NCBI GenBank assembly: GCA_026708055.1
Contig: JAPOVS010000039.1
Location: 1 to 64,000 of the forward strand
Direction: 5' to 3'
DNA length: 64,000 nucleotides
DNA from: a bacterium
Lineage (GTDB): Bacteria; Actinomycetota; Acidimicrobiia; Acidimicrobiales; CATQHL01
Position 1 is the first letter of the stretch; every line of letters begins with the position of its first letter. Of the stretch, positions 17,516 through 27,888 are shown in pieces. The notes under the pieces are model-generated. The model saw only the letters and a program-made list of their open reading frames with translations, was not told the origin of the DNA and did no database searches. A program made the translations under genes and the position numbers.

Positions 17516-18420
17516 CCGGCGCGGAGCGGGGCCGCCTCGGGGTCCCCAAGACCTACAAGATGTACGTCGGCGGGGCGTTCGTGCGCTCGGAGTCCGGTCG
17601 CACCTTCCCGGCGCGCTCGGCGGGTGGCGAGCTGCTGGCCCACGCCGTGGCCGGGTCGCGCAAGGACGTGCGCGACGCCGTGCGGGCGGCGCGTGGGGCG
17701 CAGGCGGCGTGGGCGGCCCGCACCGCCTACAACCGGGGTCAGATCCTCTACCGGGTGGCGGAGGTCATGGACAGCCGCCGCGCCGAGTTGATCGGCGAGC
17801 TGACCCGGGCCACCACCGGCGCCGAGGCGGCCGCCGACCCCGCCGCAGAAGTGGACGTGGCCACCGAGCGATGGGTCTGGTACGCCGGCTGGTGCGACAA
17901 GTACCCGCAGGTCCTGGGCGGGGCTAACCCCGTGGCCGGGCCCTACTTCAACTTCACCGTGCCCGAGCCCATGGGAGTGGTGGGTCTGGCGGCACCCGAC
18001 GAGGCGCCTCTTCTGGGAATCGTGTCGCGCCTGGCTCCGGCCCTGGTCCCGGGAAACGCCGCGGTGGTGCTGGCCGGCGAACGCCACCCGCTGGTGGCGG
18101 TCACTCTGGCGGAGATCCTGGCAACCAGCGACGTGCCCGCCGGCGTCGTGAACGTCCTGACCGGGCGCCGGGCACCGCTGGTGCGGGCGCTGGCCGGACA
18201 CGGCGACGTGGACTGCGTCGACCTGACCGGCTGCGACCCGGCGGGCGACGACGGTGCCGACGTGGCGGGCGAAGCCGAGCGGCTGGCCGCGGAGACCGTG
18301 ACCCGGGTCGTCCACGCCGCGCCCCGCGAGCGCCGCTGGCTGGAGGCCGCCGCCCAGAGCCCCTACGCCATCTCCGCCTTCTGCGAGTACAAGACGGTGT
18401 GGCACCCCAAAGGCCGCTGA
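17512..18420 (+). CDS. Aldehyde dehydrogenase-like protein lacking the catalytic half
   Basis: This 302-residue protein matches only the cofactor-binding N-terminal half of aldehyde dehydrogenases: KMYVGGAFVRSESGRTF, AYNRGQILYRVAEVMDSRR, WVWYAGWCDK, PEPMGVVGLAAPDEAPL and LAPALVPGNAAVVLA. It has no Glu-Cys catalytic pair and ends with a divergent tail (AISAFCEYKTVWHPKGR). The reading frame is clean, it overlaps the preceding gene by ATGA, and codon use matches its neighbours, so it is a real gene and not a pseudogene. A role as partner subunit or regulator of the full-length enzyme is inferred. Confidence 0.82.
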   Translation: MTGAERGRLGVPKTYKMYVGGAFVRSESGRTFPARSAGGELLAHAVAGSRKDVRDAVRAARGAQAAWAARTAYNRGQILYRVAEVMDSRRAELIGELTRATTGAEAAADPAAEVDVATERWVWYAGWCDKYPQVLGGANPVAGPYFNFTVPEPMGVVGLAAPDEAPLLGIVSRLAPALVPGNAAVVLAGERHPLVAVTLAEILATSDVPAGVVNVLTGRRAPLVRALAGHGDVDCVDLTGCDPAGDDGADVAGEAERLAAETVTRVVHAAPRERRWLEAAAQSPYAISAFCEYKTVWHPKGR

Positions 18421-18478
18421 GCCGACCCGTGCGCACGATGCCGCCGTCGGGTCCGACGCGTCCCGAGGCGTGGCCGCG

Positions 18479-19165
18479 ATGAGCGAGGGCAGGCAGTTCG
18501 TGCTCGGTGTGGACCTGGACGGCGTGTGCGGCGACTACATCGGAACGTTCCGGCGGATCGTGGCCGAGAGGTTGGGCGTGCCCGCCGAGTCGCTGAGCAG
18601 GGACGTCTCCTGGGGATGCGAGGAGTGGGGCATCCGGACCCCCGAGGAGTTCGACGAGCTGCACCGTCACGCCGTCCTGGAACGCCACATGCTGCGGCAC
18701 ATGGACCTGATCCCGGGCGCGGCCGAGGTGCTGTGGCGGCTGTCCGACGCCGGGGTCTGGATCCGCATCGTGACTCACCGGCTCTACGTGAACTGGGGCC
18801 ATGCCGTGACCGCCGGCGACACCGCCGAGTGGCTCGACACGGCCAGGATCCCCTACCGCGACCTCTGCTTCATCGCCGCCAAGTCCTCGATGAACGCCGA
18901 CGCCTTCGTGGACGACGCCCCCCATCAGATCGAGGACCTGCGCGCCGCGGGCCAAACCGTCATCGTGTTCGACCAGCCCTACAACCGCCATCTGGCGGCC
19001 CCCCGGGCCGCCGACTGGGGCGAGGTGGAGGAACTGGTGCGCGACCTCGTGGTCGAGCGCACCGGCAGCTTCCCGATGCAGCTCCCCGGCATCGACCCCG
19101 GGGCCGACCGCTTGGCCCGCCGCCTCTACCGCCACCCGGCGCGGACCGCTGAGGACGGTGGCTGA
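18479..19165 (+). CDS. HAD-superfamily 5'(3')-deoxyribonucleotidase-like phosphatase
   Basis: The ATG at 18479 is preferred because GAGG lies 9 nt before it; a GTG at 18470 is possible. The 228-residue protein starts with HAD motif I LGVDLDGVCGDY, has IVTHR as a motif II candidate and ends the core with AFVDDAPHQIEDL, resembling the NT5C nucleotidase family. It would remove phosphate from a (deoxy)nucleotide or another small phosphate ester. It overlaps the following dehydrogenase gene by 8 nt, within a tight rightward cluster that begins at deoC. Confidence 0.75.
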   Translation: MSEGRQFVLGVDLDGVCGDYIGTFRRIVAERLGVPAESLSRDVSWGCEEWGIRTPEEFDELHRHAVLERHMLRHMDLIPGAAEVLWRLSDAGVWIRIVTHRLYVNWGHAVTAGDTAEWLDTARIPYRDLCFIAAKSSMNADAFVDDAPHQIEDLRAAGQTVIVFDQPYNRHLAAPRAADWGEVEELVRDLVVERTGSFPMQLPGIDPGADRLARRLYRHPARTAEDGG

Positions 19166-20144
19166 GCGAGGCGGCGCCCGGCTGCGGGCGTTCGTGACCG
19201 CTCCGCTGCGCGGGCCCGGCTTCGAGGCCCTGCAGCGCTTGGCCGACGTGGTCTACGAGCCGTGGCTGGAGTACACCCCCGTCCGCCTCTACGACCCGCC
19301 CCGCCTGGCGCAGCGGCTCGCCGAGGTGGGCGCCGACCTGCTGATCTGCGAGGCCGACTTCTGCTCCGGAGAGGTCATGGAGCTCCCCTTGCGGGCCATC
19401 GTGGCCACCCGCGGCGAGCCGTCCAACGTGGACGTGGCCGCCGCCACGGCCGCCGGCATTCCCGTCCTGTACACGCCCGGTCGCAACGCCGACGCCGTGG
19501 CGGAGCTCACCGTTGCGTTGCTGTTCGCCGTGAACCGAAGACTCGTCCCCGCCGATCGCGCCGTGCGCACCGGGCGGATCTTCACCGAGACGCTGCCCTA
19601 CCAGCGCTACCGCAGCGGCCTCCTGGCCGGGCAGACCTTCGGGATCGTCGGCCTGGGTGCGGTCGGCCGGGCGGTACGCCGGCGGATGGAGGGACTGGGC
19701 CTGGGGGTGATCGCGCACGACCCCCACGTCGGCGAGGCGCGGCACAGCCTCGAGGACCTGCTCGCTACCGCCGACATCGTGTCGATGCACGCCCCGCCCA
19801 GCGCCGAGACTGCGCACATGATGAGCGCGCCGCAGTTCGCGGCCATGCGGCCCGGAGCTGTCTACCTCAACACCGCCCGGGCGGTGCTGCACGACTTGGA
19901 CGCCCTCGTGGCGGCGCTGGAGTCGGGACACCTCGGCGGCTGCGGGCTCGACCACTTCGACGGCGAGCAACTGCCCGAGGGCCATCCGCTGTGCGGGCGC
20001 GACGACGTGGTGCTGACGCCGCACATCGGCGGGGCCAGCTACCACACCGAGCAGGTGCAGGCCTCGATGGTTGCCACCGACCTGCAGAGGCTGCTCGACG
20101 GTGAGCGGCCCGCCCACGTCGCCAACCCGGAGGTCCTCTCGTGA
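19158..20144 (+). CDS. D-isomer-specific 2-hydroxyacid dehydrogenase
   Basis: The 328-residue protein has the NAD-binding motif FGIVGLGAVGRAVRRR (about 158-173), the substrate-binding Arg in YLNTARAVL, the Asp/Glu region LDHFDGEQLPEGHPL and the catalytic His in LTPHIGGASYHT. It reduces a 2-keto acid or oxidises the D-2-hydroxy acid. Its GTG start lies inside the preceding gene and its stop overlaps the next start (GTGA), so three genes (phosphatase, dehydrogenase, class II aldolase) are translationally linked. The combination suggests a sugar-acid or sugar-phosphate catabolic branch; the substrate is unknown. Confidence 0.88.
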   Translation: MAERGGARLRAFVTAPLRGPGFEALQRLADVVYEPWLEYTPVRLYDPPRLAQRLAEVGADLLICEADFCSGEVMELPLRAIVATRGEPSNVDVAAATAAGIPVLYTPGRNADAVAELTVALLFAVNRRLVPADRAVRTGRIFTETLPYQRYRSGLLAGQTFGIVGLGAVGRAVRRRMEGLGLGVIAHDPHVGEARHSLEDLLATADIVSMHAPPSAETAHMMSAPQFAAMRPGAVYLNTARAVLHDLDALVAALESGHLGGCGLDHFDGEQLPEGHPLCGRDDVVLTPHIGGASYHTEQVQASMVATDLQRLLDGERPAHVANPEVLS

Positions 20145-20830
20145 ACGCCGAAGACCGCGCCGCACCCAGCCGGTCCCGCCAGGAATCAGCCCGGGCCGTG
20201 CTGGAGACGGCGCAGGCCATGTACGCCAAGGGGCTGGTGGAGGGCACCGCCGGCAACGTCTCCGGACGTGTCGGCGACGGCACGTTCTGCCTCACGCCGT
20301 CGTCGCTGGGCTACCAGGCGATGCGAACCTCCGATCTGGTCTTCGTGGACGCCGGCGGCGATGTGGTGGCCGGCGACGGCCATCCCTCCAGCGAGAAGTC
20401 GCTGCATCTGGCCTGCTACCGGCATTGGTCCGAAGTAGGCGGCGTGGTGCACTGCCATCCGCTGTACGCCTCCATGTTCGCGGTGGCCCGCCGGACCATT
20501 CCGGCCGCCATCGAGGAGGTCGTGATCTACATCGGCGGCGACGTCGAGGTCTGTGACTACCACCTCACCGGGAGCGACGAACTCGGCGAGGCGGTGGCGG
20601 CAGCGCTCGGCCGGCGCAGCGCCGTGCTGATGGCCAACCACGGGTTGGTGACGGTGGGGCGCGATCCGGCCGACGCCCTCCACGCCGCCCTCGTCGTGGA
20701 GCGCACCGCCCACATCGTCTGGGGAGCCCGGCTGCTCGGCACTCCCGGCAGCGTTCCGGAGAAGGTGAACCAGGACTTCGCCGGCGTCTACCGCTGGGTG
20801 CGCGAGTCCAGTTGGGGCGGGGAGGCCTGA
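20141..20830 (+). CDS. Class II aldolase/adducin family protein
   Basis: The 229-residue protein resembles L-fuculose-phosphate aldolase: GLVEGTAGNVSGR for phosphate binding, the SSEKSLHL segment with the catalytic acid, the zinc ligands in VVHCHPLYASMF and the third zinc His in LMANHGLVTVG. It would cleave a ketose phosphate to DHAP (or pyruvate-type product) and an aldehyde. It is the last gene of the linked cluster with the phosphatase and the hydroxyacid dehydrogenase, and its aldehyde product could feed the aldehyde dehydrogenase upstream. Confidence 0.87.
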   Translation: MNAEDRAAPSRSRQESARAVLETAQAMYAKGLVEGTAGNVSGRVGDGTFCLTPSSLGYQAMRTSDLVFVDAGGDVVAGDGHPSSEKSLHLACYRHWSEVGGVVHCHPLYASMFAVARRTIPAAIEEVVIYIGGDVEVCDYHLTGSDELGEAVAAALGRRSAVLMANHGLVTVGRDPADALHAALVVERTAHIVWGARLLGTPGSVPEKVNQDFAGVYRWVRESSWGGEA

Positions 20831-20873
20831 GAAGGTCATGGCGCCGCGCCCGGCCCGCCCGGCCCGAAAAGAA

Positions 20874-20911
20874 GAGCAGCGGACCGGCGAAGAAGGGCCG
20901 GTCCGCTGCTC
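20874..20911 (-). terminator. Perfect 15-bp hairpin, T run on the minus strand
   Basis: Arms at 20874-20888 and 20897-20911 are perfect complements with an 8-nt loop. On the minus strand the hairpin is followed by TTCTTTTC, the form of an intrinsic terminator, while on the plus strand no T run follows. The genes on both sides run rightward, so the stronger orientation points the wrong way; it may act in both directions. Confidence 0.6.
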
Positions 20912-20953
20912 AGGGCGGTGATGGTGGCTCCCCACCCTAGTGGTCGCACCTTG

Positions 20954-20979
20954 TGTCCGCAAGAGGTGTCCGCAAGAGG
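20954..20979. repeat. 13-bp tandem duplication
   Basis: TGTCCGCAAGAGG is present twice back to back (20954-20966 and 20967-20979) in the leader region of msrA. It is most simply a slippage duplication. Confidence 0.6.
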
Positions 20980-21109
20980 CTCCGGCGACGGACCGCACCC
21001 GGCCGCGACCGGCGGGAGCCTCGGGCGCGCGAGACTGCGCGACGAGGCGATGACGCGAGCAGGTCCGGTCCTGAGTCCAGCCCGGAGCCAACACAGACAG
21101 GGGAGGCCG

Positions 21110-21808
<699 letters not shown>

Positions 21809-21848
21809 ACCGGCCGGACCTCCCCGGCGCGCCGCTCCGACCGGTCCG

Positions 21849-22706
21849 GTGAGCGCGGTCACCCTCGACGGCGAACGTCTCGCCGGCGAGATCCGCGAGC
21901 AGTTGCGCGGCCGCATCGAGGCGCTGGCACGCCGGGGTGCGACCCCGGGGCTGGGCACCGTGCTGGTGGGCGACGACGGCCCCTCGGCCAACTACGTGGC
22001 CATGAAGCACCGGGACTGCGCCGAACTGGGCATGGAATCCCACCACGTGCACCTGCCCGCCGATGCCACGCAGGCCGACGTCGACGGCGTCGTCGACCGC
22101 TTCAATGCCGACGACGCCGTGCACGCCTACCTGATGCAGTACCCCTTCCCGGGCCACCTCGACTACGAGTCCGCCCTGCTGCGCGTGGACCCGACGAAGG
22201 ACTCCGACGGGCTGCACCCGGTGAACCTGGGCAAGCTGGTGCAGGGCATCGATGCGCCGCTGGCGTGCACCCCTGCGGGAATCCAGTACATGCTCGAGGC
22301 CTACGACATCCCGATCAAGGGCGCCGCCGTCGTGATCGTGGGGCGCGGGCTCACCATCGGCCGGCCCCTGGCCAACCTGTTGACCCTGAAGCGCCCGGGC
22401 GCCAACGCCGCGGTCACCGTGGTGCACACCGGCGTGGCGGACCTGGCGATCCACACGCGCCGGGCGGACATCCTGATCGCGGCGGCGGGGTCGCCGGGCC
22501 TCATCACCGCCGACATGGTGAAGCCCGGGGCGGCAGTGGTCGCCGCCGGTGTCTCGTTCTCGGGACGCCGGCTGCTGTCGGACGTGGACGACGGCGTGGC
22601 CGAGGTGGCGGGATGGCTCTCGCCCCGCATCGGCGGTGTCGGACCCATGACCCGCGCCATGCTGCTGCGCAACACCGTGGCCGCTGCCGAGGCCGCAGCG
22701 GGGTGA
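21849..22706 (+). CDS. folD: Methylenetetrahydrofolate dehydrogenase/cyclohydrolase
   Basis: The 285-residue protein has the FolD features: the catalytic Lys in [27 protein letters not shown], the ACTPAGIQ substrate segment and the NADP-binding [15 protein letters not shown], then [14 protein letters not shown]. It interconverts methylene-, methenyl- and formyl-tetrahydrofolate. The GTG at 21849 gives a standard N terminus ([11 protein letters not shown]) but no good ribosome-binding site is seen, so an upstream start is not excluded. Confidence 0.94.
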   Translation: MSAVTLDGERLAGEIREQLRGRIEALARRGATPGLGTVLVGDDGPSANYVAMKHRDCAELGMESHHVHLPADATQADVDGVVDRFNADDAVHAYLMQYPFPGHLDYESALLRVDPTKDSDGLHPVNLGKLVQGIDAPLACTPAGIQYMLEAYDIPIKGAAVVIVGRGLTIGRPLANLLTLKRPGANAAVTVVHTGVADLAIHTRRADILIAAAGSPGLITADMVKPGAAVVAAGVSFSGRRLLSDVDDGVAEVAGWLSPRIGGVGPMTRAMLLRNTVAAAEAAAG

Positions 22707-22741
22707 CGCATCGGGCCGGCGTGGTGCCGGGGGGATGCCCG

Positions 22742-22747
22742 TAGGCT
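22742..22747 (+). promoter_or_regulatory. Leaderless -10 box TAGGCT
   Basis: TAGGCT ends 8 nt before the ATG at 22756, with no ribosome-binding site between. Confidence 0.55.
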
Positions 22748-22755
22748 GCACTTCC

Positions 22756-23976
22756 ATGCGAGACGCCAGCGGAAGTACAGCCGCGGCACGAATCGCCATC
22801 GGCAGCGACGGCGTGCTGCAGGTCCCCGACGTGCCGATCATCCCGTATGTGGAGGGCGACGGCACCGGGGTGGACATCTGGCCGGCGGCGCGAGCCGTGC
22901 TCGACGCGGCCGCGGCCCGCTTCGGCAGGCGGGTCCAGTGGATGGAGGTGCTCGCCGGGGAGAAGGCCTTCAACGAGACCGGCGAGTGGCTGCCGACCGA
23001 GACGATCGACGCCTTCCGGGACTACCTCATCGGCATCAAGGGGCCGCTCACGACGCCGGTGGGCGGCGGGTTCCGCAGCCTCAACGTGGCCATCCGCCAG
23101 CTGCTGGACCTCTACGTCTGCCTGCGGCCGGTGCGCTGGTTCCGGGGCGTGCCCTCGCCGGTGCGCAACCCCGAACTGGTGGACATGGTGATCTTCCGGG
23201 AGAACACCGAGGACATCTACGCCGGGATCGAGGCTGAGGCCGGGACGCCCGAGGCGGCGCGGGTCCGGGAGATCGTCCGGGAGGTATTCGGGCGGGAGTT
23301 GCGCGCCGACAGCGGGATCGGCATCAAACCGGTGTCGCGCACGGGCTCGCAGCGCCTGCAGCGTGCCGCCCTGAACTACGCCGTGGCCCGCAAGCGCTCA
23401 CGGGTCACGTTCGTGCACAAGGGCAACATCATGAAGTTCACCGAGGGCGCCTTCCGCAACTGGGGCTACGAGTTGGTGCGGGAGGAGTTCGCGGCGGCAG
23501 CGGTGGGCTGGGACGACTGCGGGGGCGATCCCGGAGGGCGGATCCTCGTCAGCGACACCATCGCCGACATCGCCCTCCAGCAGGTACTGACCCGCCCGGC
23601 CGAGTTCGACGTGATCGCCACGATGAACCTCAATGGCGACTACCTGTCCGACGCCCTGGCCGCCCAGGTCGGCGGCATCGGCATCGCCCCCGGCGGCAAC
23701 ATCAACTACGTCACCGGCCACGGCGTCTTCGAGGCCACACACGGCACAGCCCCCAAGTACGCCGGCCAGGACAAGGTGAACCCGTCATCGGTTCTGCTCT
23801 CGGGCGTGATGATGTTCGAGCATCTGGGCTGGGACGCCGCCGCCGATGCGATCGTCGCCGCCATGGAGGAGACGATCGCCGCCGGGATCGTGACCTACGA
23901 CTTCGCCCGGCTCATGGAGGGTGCCACCGAGGTGCGCTGCTCGGAGTTCGCCCAGGCGATCATCGACCGGCTCTGA
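22756..23976 (+). CDS. icd: NADP-dependent isocitrate dehydrogenase
   Basis: The 406-residue protein is a type I homodimeric isocitrate dehydrogenase. Visible features: [17 protein letters not shown], the isocitrate/phosphorylation loop [38 protein letters not shown], and the cofactor/metal region [19 protein letters not shown] with [25 protein letters not shown] split across about residues 313-340. It makes 2-oxoglutarate and NADPH in the TCA cycle. The start at 22756 is set by the leaderless promoter. Malate dehydrogenase follows 22 nt later, forming a TCA pair. Confidence 0.95.
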   Translation: MRDASGSTAAARIAIGSDGVLQVPDVPIIPYVEGDGTGVDIWPAARAVLDAAAARFGRRVQWMEVLAGEKAFNETGEWLPTETIDAFRDYLIGIKGPLTTPVGGGFRSLNVAIRQLLDLYVCLRPVRWFRGVPSPVRNPELVDMVIFRENTEDIYAGIEAEAGTPEAARVREIVREVFGRELRADSGIGIKPVSRTGSQRLQRAALNYAVARKRSRVTFVHKGNIMKFTEGAFRNWGYELVREEFAAAAVGWDDCGGDPGGRILVSDTIADIALQQVLTRPAEFDVIATMNLNGDYLSDALAAQVGGIGIAPGGNINYVTGHGVFEATHGTAPKYAGQDKVNPSSVLLSGVMMFEHLGWDAAADAIVAAMEETIAAGIVTYDFARLMEGATEVRCSEFAQAIIDRL

Positions 23977-23998
23977 CAGAGCGGGGACGGGGAGCGAC

Positions 23999-25009
23999 AT
24001 GAGCGAGACCGCAACGCAGAAGCACGCGCCCGCGCGGGTGGCCGTCACGGGCGCCGCCGGCCAGATCGGCTACAGCCTGATGTTCCGCATCGCTTCGGGA
24101 CAACTGCTGGGGCCGAACGTGCCGATCATCCTGCAGATGCTGGAGATCCCGCCGGCCGTGGGCGCCCTCGAGGGCGTGGCCATGGAGTTGGACGACTGCG
24201 CGTTCGGTCTGCTGGCCGGCATGGAGTTGACCGACCGACCCGAGACGGCTTTCTCGGGGGCCTCCTGGGCCCTGCTGGTCGGCAGCCGGCCCCGAACCAA
24301 GGGCATGGAACGCAAGGACCTGCTGGAGGCCAACGGCGGCATCTTCACGCGCCAGGGTGCGGCCCTGGCCGCCAACGCCGCCGACGACATCCGTGTCCTG
24401 GTGGTGGGCAACCCCGCCAACACCAACTGCCTCATCGCCCAGCGCAACGCCCCGGGCGTCCCCGCCGAGCGCTTCACGGCGATGACCCGGCTCGACCACA
24501 ACCGCGCCATCGCCCAGCTGGCGGACCGGGCAGGTGCCGCCGTGGCTGACATCAGCCGCATGACGATCTGGGGCAACCACTCGGCCACGCAGTATCCCGA
24601 CATCTTCAACTGCCGCATCGGCGACCGGCCGGCGAGCGCGGTGGTCGACGACCAGGATTGGCTCGAGGGCGGATTCATCCCCACCGTGCAGCAGCGGGGC
24701 GCCGCCATCATCGAAGCGCGAGGGGCCTCATCGGCCGCCTCGGCCGCCAACGCGGCCATCGATCACGTCGGGGACTGGGCGGCAGGGACACCCGCCGGCG
24801 ACTGGGTCAGCGTGGCGCTGCCCTCCGAGGGCAGCTACGGGGTCCCCGAGGGTCTGATCAGTTCCTTCCCGTGCACCAGCGACGGCACGAGTTGGCAGAT
24901 CGTGGAAGGTCTCGAGCACAACTCCTTCAGCCGGAGCCGGATCGACGCCTCGGTCGCCGAACTTGCCGCCGAGCGGGACACGGTGACCGAACTGGGCCTG
25001 ATCGGCTGA
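23999..25009 (+). CDS. mdh: Malate dehydrogenase
   Basis: The 336-residue protein is a cytosolic-type malate dehydrogenase: NAD-binding [33 protein letters not shown] with the substrate Arg loop, [13 protein letters not shown], the catalytic Asp in TRLDHNRA and the catalytic His in [22 protein letters not shown] precedes its ATG. It oxidises malate to oxaloacetate with NAD, next to icd. Confidence 0.95.
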   Translation: MSETATQKHAPARVAVTGAAGQIGYSLMFRIASGQLLGPNVPIILQMLEIPPAVGALEGVAMELDDCAFGLLAGMELTDRPETAFSGASWALLVGSRPRTKGMERKDLLEANGGIFTRQGAALAANAADDIRVLVVGNPANTNCLIAQRNAPGVPAERFTAMTRLDHNRAIAQLADRAGAAVADISRMTIWGNHSATQYPDIFNCRIGDRPASAVVDDQDWLEGGFIPTVQQRGAAIIEARGASSAASAANAAIDHVGDWAAGTPAGDWVSVALPSEGSYGVPEGLISSFPCTSDGTSWQIVEGLEHNSFSRSRIDASVAELAAERDTVTELGLIG

Positions 25010-25034
25010 GGCATCGGCATGAGCGGGGGCCGGG

Positions 25035-25418
25035 CTAAAAGTCGGTGATCTCCCGGAGGCCGGCGAGCGCGGTGCTGAGCCTCTCGAGCGCGGCGCGGTG
25101 GCCGACGAGGGCCTTGGTGTCGCCGGAGACGACGACACGACCCATCAGGAACTCTACGTGGGCGTCGAGTTCTCCCCTGGCGATGCCGCGCGCCACCTCG
25201 TAGCTCTGGCGGTAGACGACCGTGGCCTCGCCGGAGAACCCGCCGAGTGCCTCGGCGCCGTCCGCGTCAATCCGGATCCGGTAGGCACTGCGGATCCCGC
25301 CGGGGTGCTCCACGAGTTGCTGGATGACGAGCGGTGGTCCGCCGTCGGTGGTCACCCCGGCCTTCTGCAGCGCCTCGCCGGCGGCTGCCACCCATTCGGC
25401 GCTGAGGAACCCGACCAC
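25035..25418 (-). CDS. SCP2-like sterol/lipid-transfer domain protein
   Basis: The 127-residue protein begins FLSAEWVAAAGEAL and ends with GELDAHVEFLMGRVVVSGDTKALV, the pattern of SCP2-type lipid-binding domains. These small proteins carry or bind hydrophobic acyl compounds; the ligand here cannot be read. It is transcribed leftward after sodB with a 38-nt gap and converges on mdh. Confidence 0.65.
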   Translation of the reverse strand: MVGFLSAEWVAAAGEALQKAGVTTDGGPPLVIQQLVEHPGGIRSAYRIRIDADGAEALGGFSGEATVVYRQSYEVARGIARGELDAHVEFLMGRVVVSGDTKALVGHRAALERLSTALAGLREITDF

Positions 25419-25456
25419 GGAGCACGGACCTCGTTCGTGGCGCAGCCGCGGTGTGT

Positions 25457-26053
25457 TCAGAGAGCTGCGAGGTTCGCCGCGGCGAACTCCCAGTTCACGA
25501 GCTTCTCGATCCAGCGCTCTACGTAGGCGGGACGGGCGTTGCGGTAGTCCAGGTAGTAGGCGTGCTCCCAGACGTCGATGGTCAGCAGCGGCGTCCGGTC
25601 ACAGCGCTGGGGGAGGTCGGCGTTCGCCGTCGCCATGACCTCCAGGTCGTTGCCGCCCGCCACCAGCCACACCCAACCCGAGCCGAAGTGACCGCATGCG
25701 GCGTCGGTGAACTGCTTGCGGAACCCGTCGACCGATCCGAAGCCGCCCTCGATGGCGGCGCGCAGCCGGCCGCTGGGGTCGCCGCCACCGGCGGGATGCA
25801 TGGAGTGCCAGTAGAAGGTGTGGTTCCAGACCTGGGCCGCGTTGTTGAAAAGGCCCCCGGCAGTGGTGACGATGAGGTCCTCCAGCGGGGCGCCTTCGGC
25901 TGCGGATCCCGCCACCAGCCGGTTCACGTTGGCCACGTAGCCGGCGTGGTGCTTGCCGTAGTGCAGCGCAACCGTGTCGGCGCTGATGTGCGGGGCGAGC
26001 GCGTCCTCCGGGTAGGGGAGCGGCGGCAGGTGAACGGTCGCCGGGTTACTCAC
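25457..26053 (-). CDS. sodB: Superoxide dismutase, Fe type
   Basis: The 198-residue protein has all four metal ligands: the His of LHYGKHHAGYV, His in AQVWNHTFYW, and Asp and His in DVWEHAYYLDY. The sequence GLFNNAAQVWNHTFYW and GSGWVWLV follow the Fe-enzyme pattern, with the Gln in the first segment. The GTG at 26053 follows GGAGG. It detoxifies superoxide in the cytosol. Metal choice is inferred from sequence and could be cambialistic. Confidence 0.92.
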   Translation of the reverse strand: MSNPATVHLPPLPYPEDALAPHISADTVALHYGKHHAGYVANVNRLVAGSAAEGAPLEDLIVTTAGGLFNNAAQVWNHTFYWHSMHPAGGGDPSGRLRAAIEGGFGSVDGFRKQFTDAACGHFGSGWVWLVAGGNDLEVMATANADLPQRCDRTPLLTIDVWEHAYYLDYRNARPAYVERWIEKLVNWEFAAANLAAL

Positions 26054-26101
26054 GAGGGACCTCCGGGGGACGCAGGGGGTGGTCGCGTCCTGTGATAGCT
26101 G

Positions 26102-27088
26102 TCAGGGTGCCTCCAGTAAACCGTCTCGGGGCCCCGATCCGGCGGGCGCGCGGTGCGCGGTCCGGGAGGCCGCCAGTGCCAGGGCGAACGCCGCGACGGC
26201 GCAGACCACCGGCCAGAGCACCTCGCCGCGATCAGGCCACTCGAGACCGGTCCCGCTGATCACCTCGCCGTCCCCGGCGAGGTGCCCGACGCCGTTCGGC
26301 CAGGGCCAGAGCACGCGCAACGAGCCCAGCATCAACCCGACCATCGTCGCCATCACGTTGTCGTGATGCCTGGCGAGAAGCTTGCTGAGCAACGATGCGA
26401 ACACCAGGGCCCCCGCCACCGCGCCCGCCGCGAACAGCCCGATCGGCGCCCAGTCCCGGTTGCCGAGAGCGTCGACGAAGGAGGCGTACAGCCCGATGAT
26501 CAGCAGGACGAACGCACCCGAGATCCCCGGCAGGATCATGGCGCAAATGCCGAGCGCGCCGGCTCCGAGCCAGACGATCGTGACCGGCTCCGCCACGGGC
26601 GTGGCGCTGAGCCCGAACAGCCAGGCGCCGAGGGTGGCCACGGCCGCGGTCAGCAGCCCGCGGGGGACTCGCCAGGCGCGCACCTGGCGTGCCGCAACCA
26701 GCACGGCGGCGCAGACCAACCCGCCGAAGGCGCCGGCAGTGGATTCGGGGCGGTTCGTCAGCAGCCAGTCGACGGCACGTGCCAGCGCGGCCAGTGCCAC
26801 GACGGCACCGGCAGCCACCGGCGCCACGAGTGCCCAGTCGATCCGGCGCAACCGCCCCGCAGCCCCTCGCGGGTCGCCGCGCAGCAGGTGCGCCAGTGCC
26901 CCGGCAACGCTCCTGACTGCCTCCAGGAGCCGCTCGTAGACACCGAGCAGCACCGCCACCGTGCTGCCGGAGACCCCGGGCACCAGATCGGCCACCCCGA
27001 TGCAGAATCCTCGCAGGCCGTCGCCGGCCCACCGCAGCACGCCGGCGCCGCTCGGACGCTGCGCCGCTTGGCCGATCCCGTCGCGCAC
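26102..27088 (-). CDS. DUF368 membrane protein (polyprenyl-phosphate flippase type)
   Basis: The 328-residue protein has about eight to ten hydrophobic segments and the paired DUF368 motifs: GVADLVPGVSGSTVAV near residue 35 and LPGISGAFVLLIIGLY near the middle. Members of this family have been implicated in recycling undecaprenyl phosphate across the membrane; applying that here is inference. The GTG at 27088 lies 15 nt after the sdhB stop, so it may be read through from the sdh operon. Confidence 0.82.
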   Translation of the reverse strand: MRDGIGQAAQRPSGAGVLRWAGDGLRGFCIGVADLVPGVSGSTVAVLLGVYERLLEAVRSVAGALAHLLRGDPRGAAGRLRRIDWALVAPVAAGAVVALAALARAVDWLLTNRPESTAGAFGGLVCAAVLVAARQVRAWRVPRGLLTAAVATLGAWLFGLSATPVAEPVTIVWLGAGALGICAMILPGISGAFVLLIIGLYASFVDALGNRDWAPIGLFAAGAVAGALVFASLLSKLLARHHDNVMATMVGLMLGSLRVLWPWPNGVGHLAGDGEVISGTGLEWPDRGEVLWPVVCAVAAFALALAASRTAHRAPAGSGPRDGLLEAP

Positions 27089-27102
27089 GCGTCCGGAGCG
27101 TC

Positions 27103-27888
27103 TCAGCGCTGGCCGGTGAGCTTGCGGTTCTTCAGCTTGGCCCTGACGTAGTCCCGGTTCGTCCAGGCGATGAAGTCGATGGAGATCTCCTTCGGGCAGG
27201 CCTCCTCGCACTCCCCGTGGTTGGTGCAACTGCCGAAGAATCGCTCCATGGTCTCCACCATCGCCTCGGTGCGCGCCCAACGCTCGGGTTGGCCCTGCGG
27301 GAGCAGGTTCAGATGCTGCACCTTCGCCGCCGTGAAGAGTTGTGCGGCGCTGTTCGGGCAGGCGGCGACGCAGGCGCCGCAGCCGATGCAGGCGGCCGCG
27401 TCGAAGGCACACTCCGCCGCCTCCTTGGGGACGGGCACCAGGTTGGCGTCGGGCGCCGCGCCGGTGTTGACCGAGATGTACCCGCCGGCGGCGATGATCC
27501 GGTCCAGAGCCGTCCGGTCGACCGCGAGGTCCCGGATTACCTCGAAGGATCCGGCGCGCCACGGCTCGACGGTGATGAGGTCCCCGTCGGAGAACTCGCG
27601 CATGTGGAGTTGGCACGTGGCCGTGCCCTTCTGCGGGCCGTGGGCGCGCCCGTTGATCATCAGGCCGCAGGTGCCGCAGATGCCCTCCCGGCAGTCCGAC
27701 TCGAAAGTGATGGGTTCCCGGCCTTCCAGCGTGAGACGCTCGTTGAGCACGTCCAGCATCTCCAGGAAGGAGGCGTCGGGGCTGATGCCGCCGACGTCGT
27801 AGGTCTCGAAGCGGCCGGCGTCGCCGGGACCGTCCTGGCGCCAGACGCGCAGGCGCACGTTCAGCATTCCGTTCTCGCCGGCGCTCAC
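27103..27888 (-). CDS. sdhB: Succinate dehydrogenase iron-sulfur subunit
   Basis: The 261-residue protein binds three Fe-S clusters: [11 protein letters not shown] and TATCQLHM (2Fe-2S), [15 protein letters not shown] (4Fe-4S) and [13 protein letters not shown] (3Fe-4S/4Fe-4S region). It passes electrons from SdhA to the membrane subunit. The GTG at 27888 overlaps the sdhA stop (GTGA); an ATG at 27867 would remove seven residues. The sequence is of the type found with a single cytochrome b subunit. Confidence 0.93.
   Translation of the reverse strand: MSAGENGMLNVRLRVWRQDGPGDAGRFETYDVGGISPDASFLEMLDVLNERLTLEGREPITFESDCREGICGTCGLMINGRAHGPQKGTATCQLHMREFSDGDLITVEPWRAGSFEVIRDLAVDRTALDRIIAAGGYISVNTGAAPDANLVPVPKEAAECAFDAAACIGCGACVAACPNSAAQLFTAAKVQHLNLLPQGQPERWARTEAMVETMERFFGSCTNHGECEEACPKEISIDFIAWTNRDYVRAKLKNRKLTGQR

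Noticed and set aside
17512-18420. The short aldehyde dehydrogenase as a pseudogene
   Set aside because: It has a start coupled by ATGA, no frameshift or internal stop, and codon use like its neighbours.
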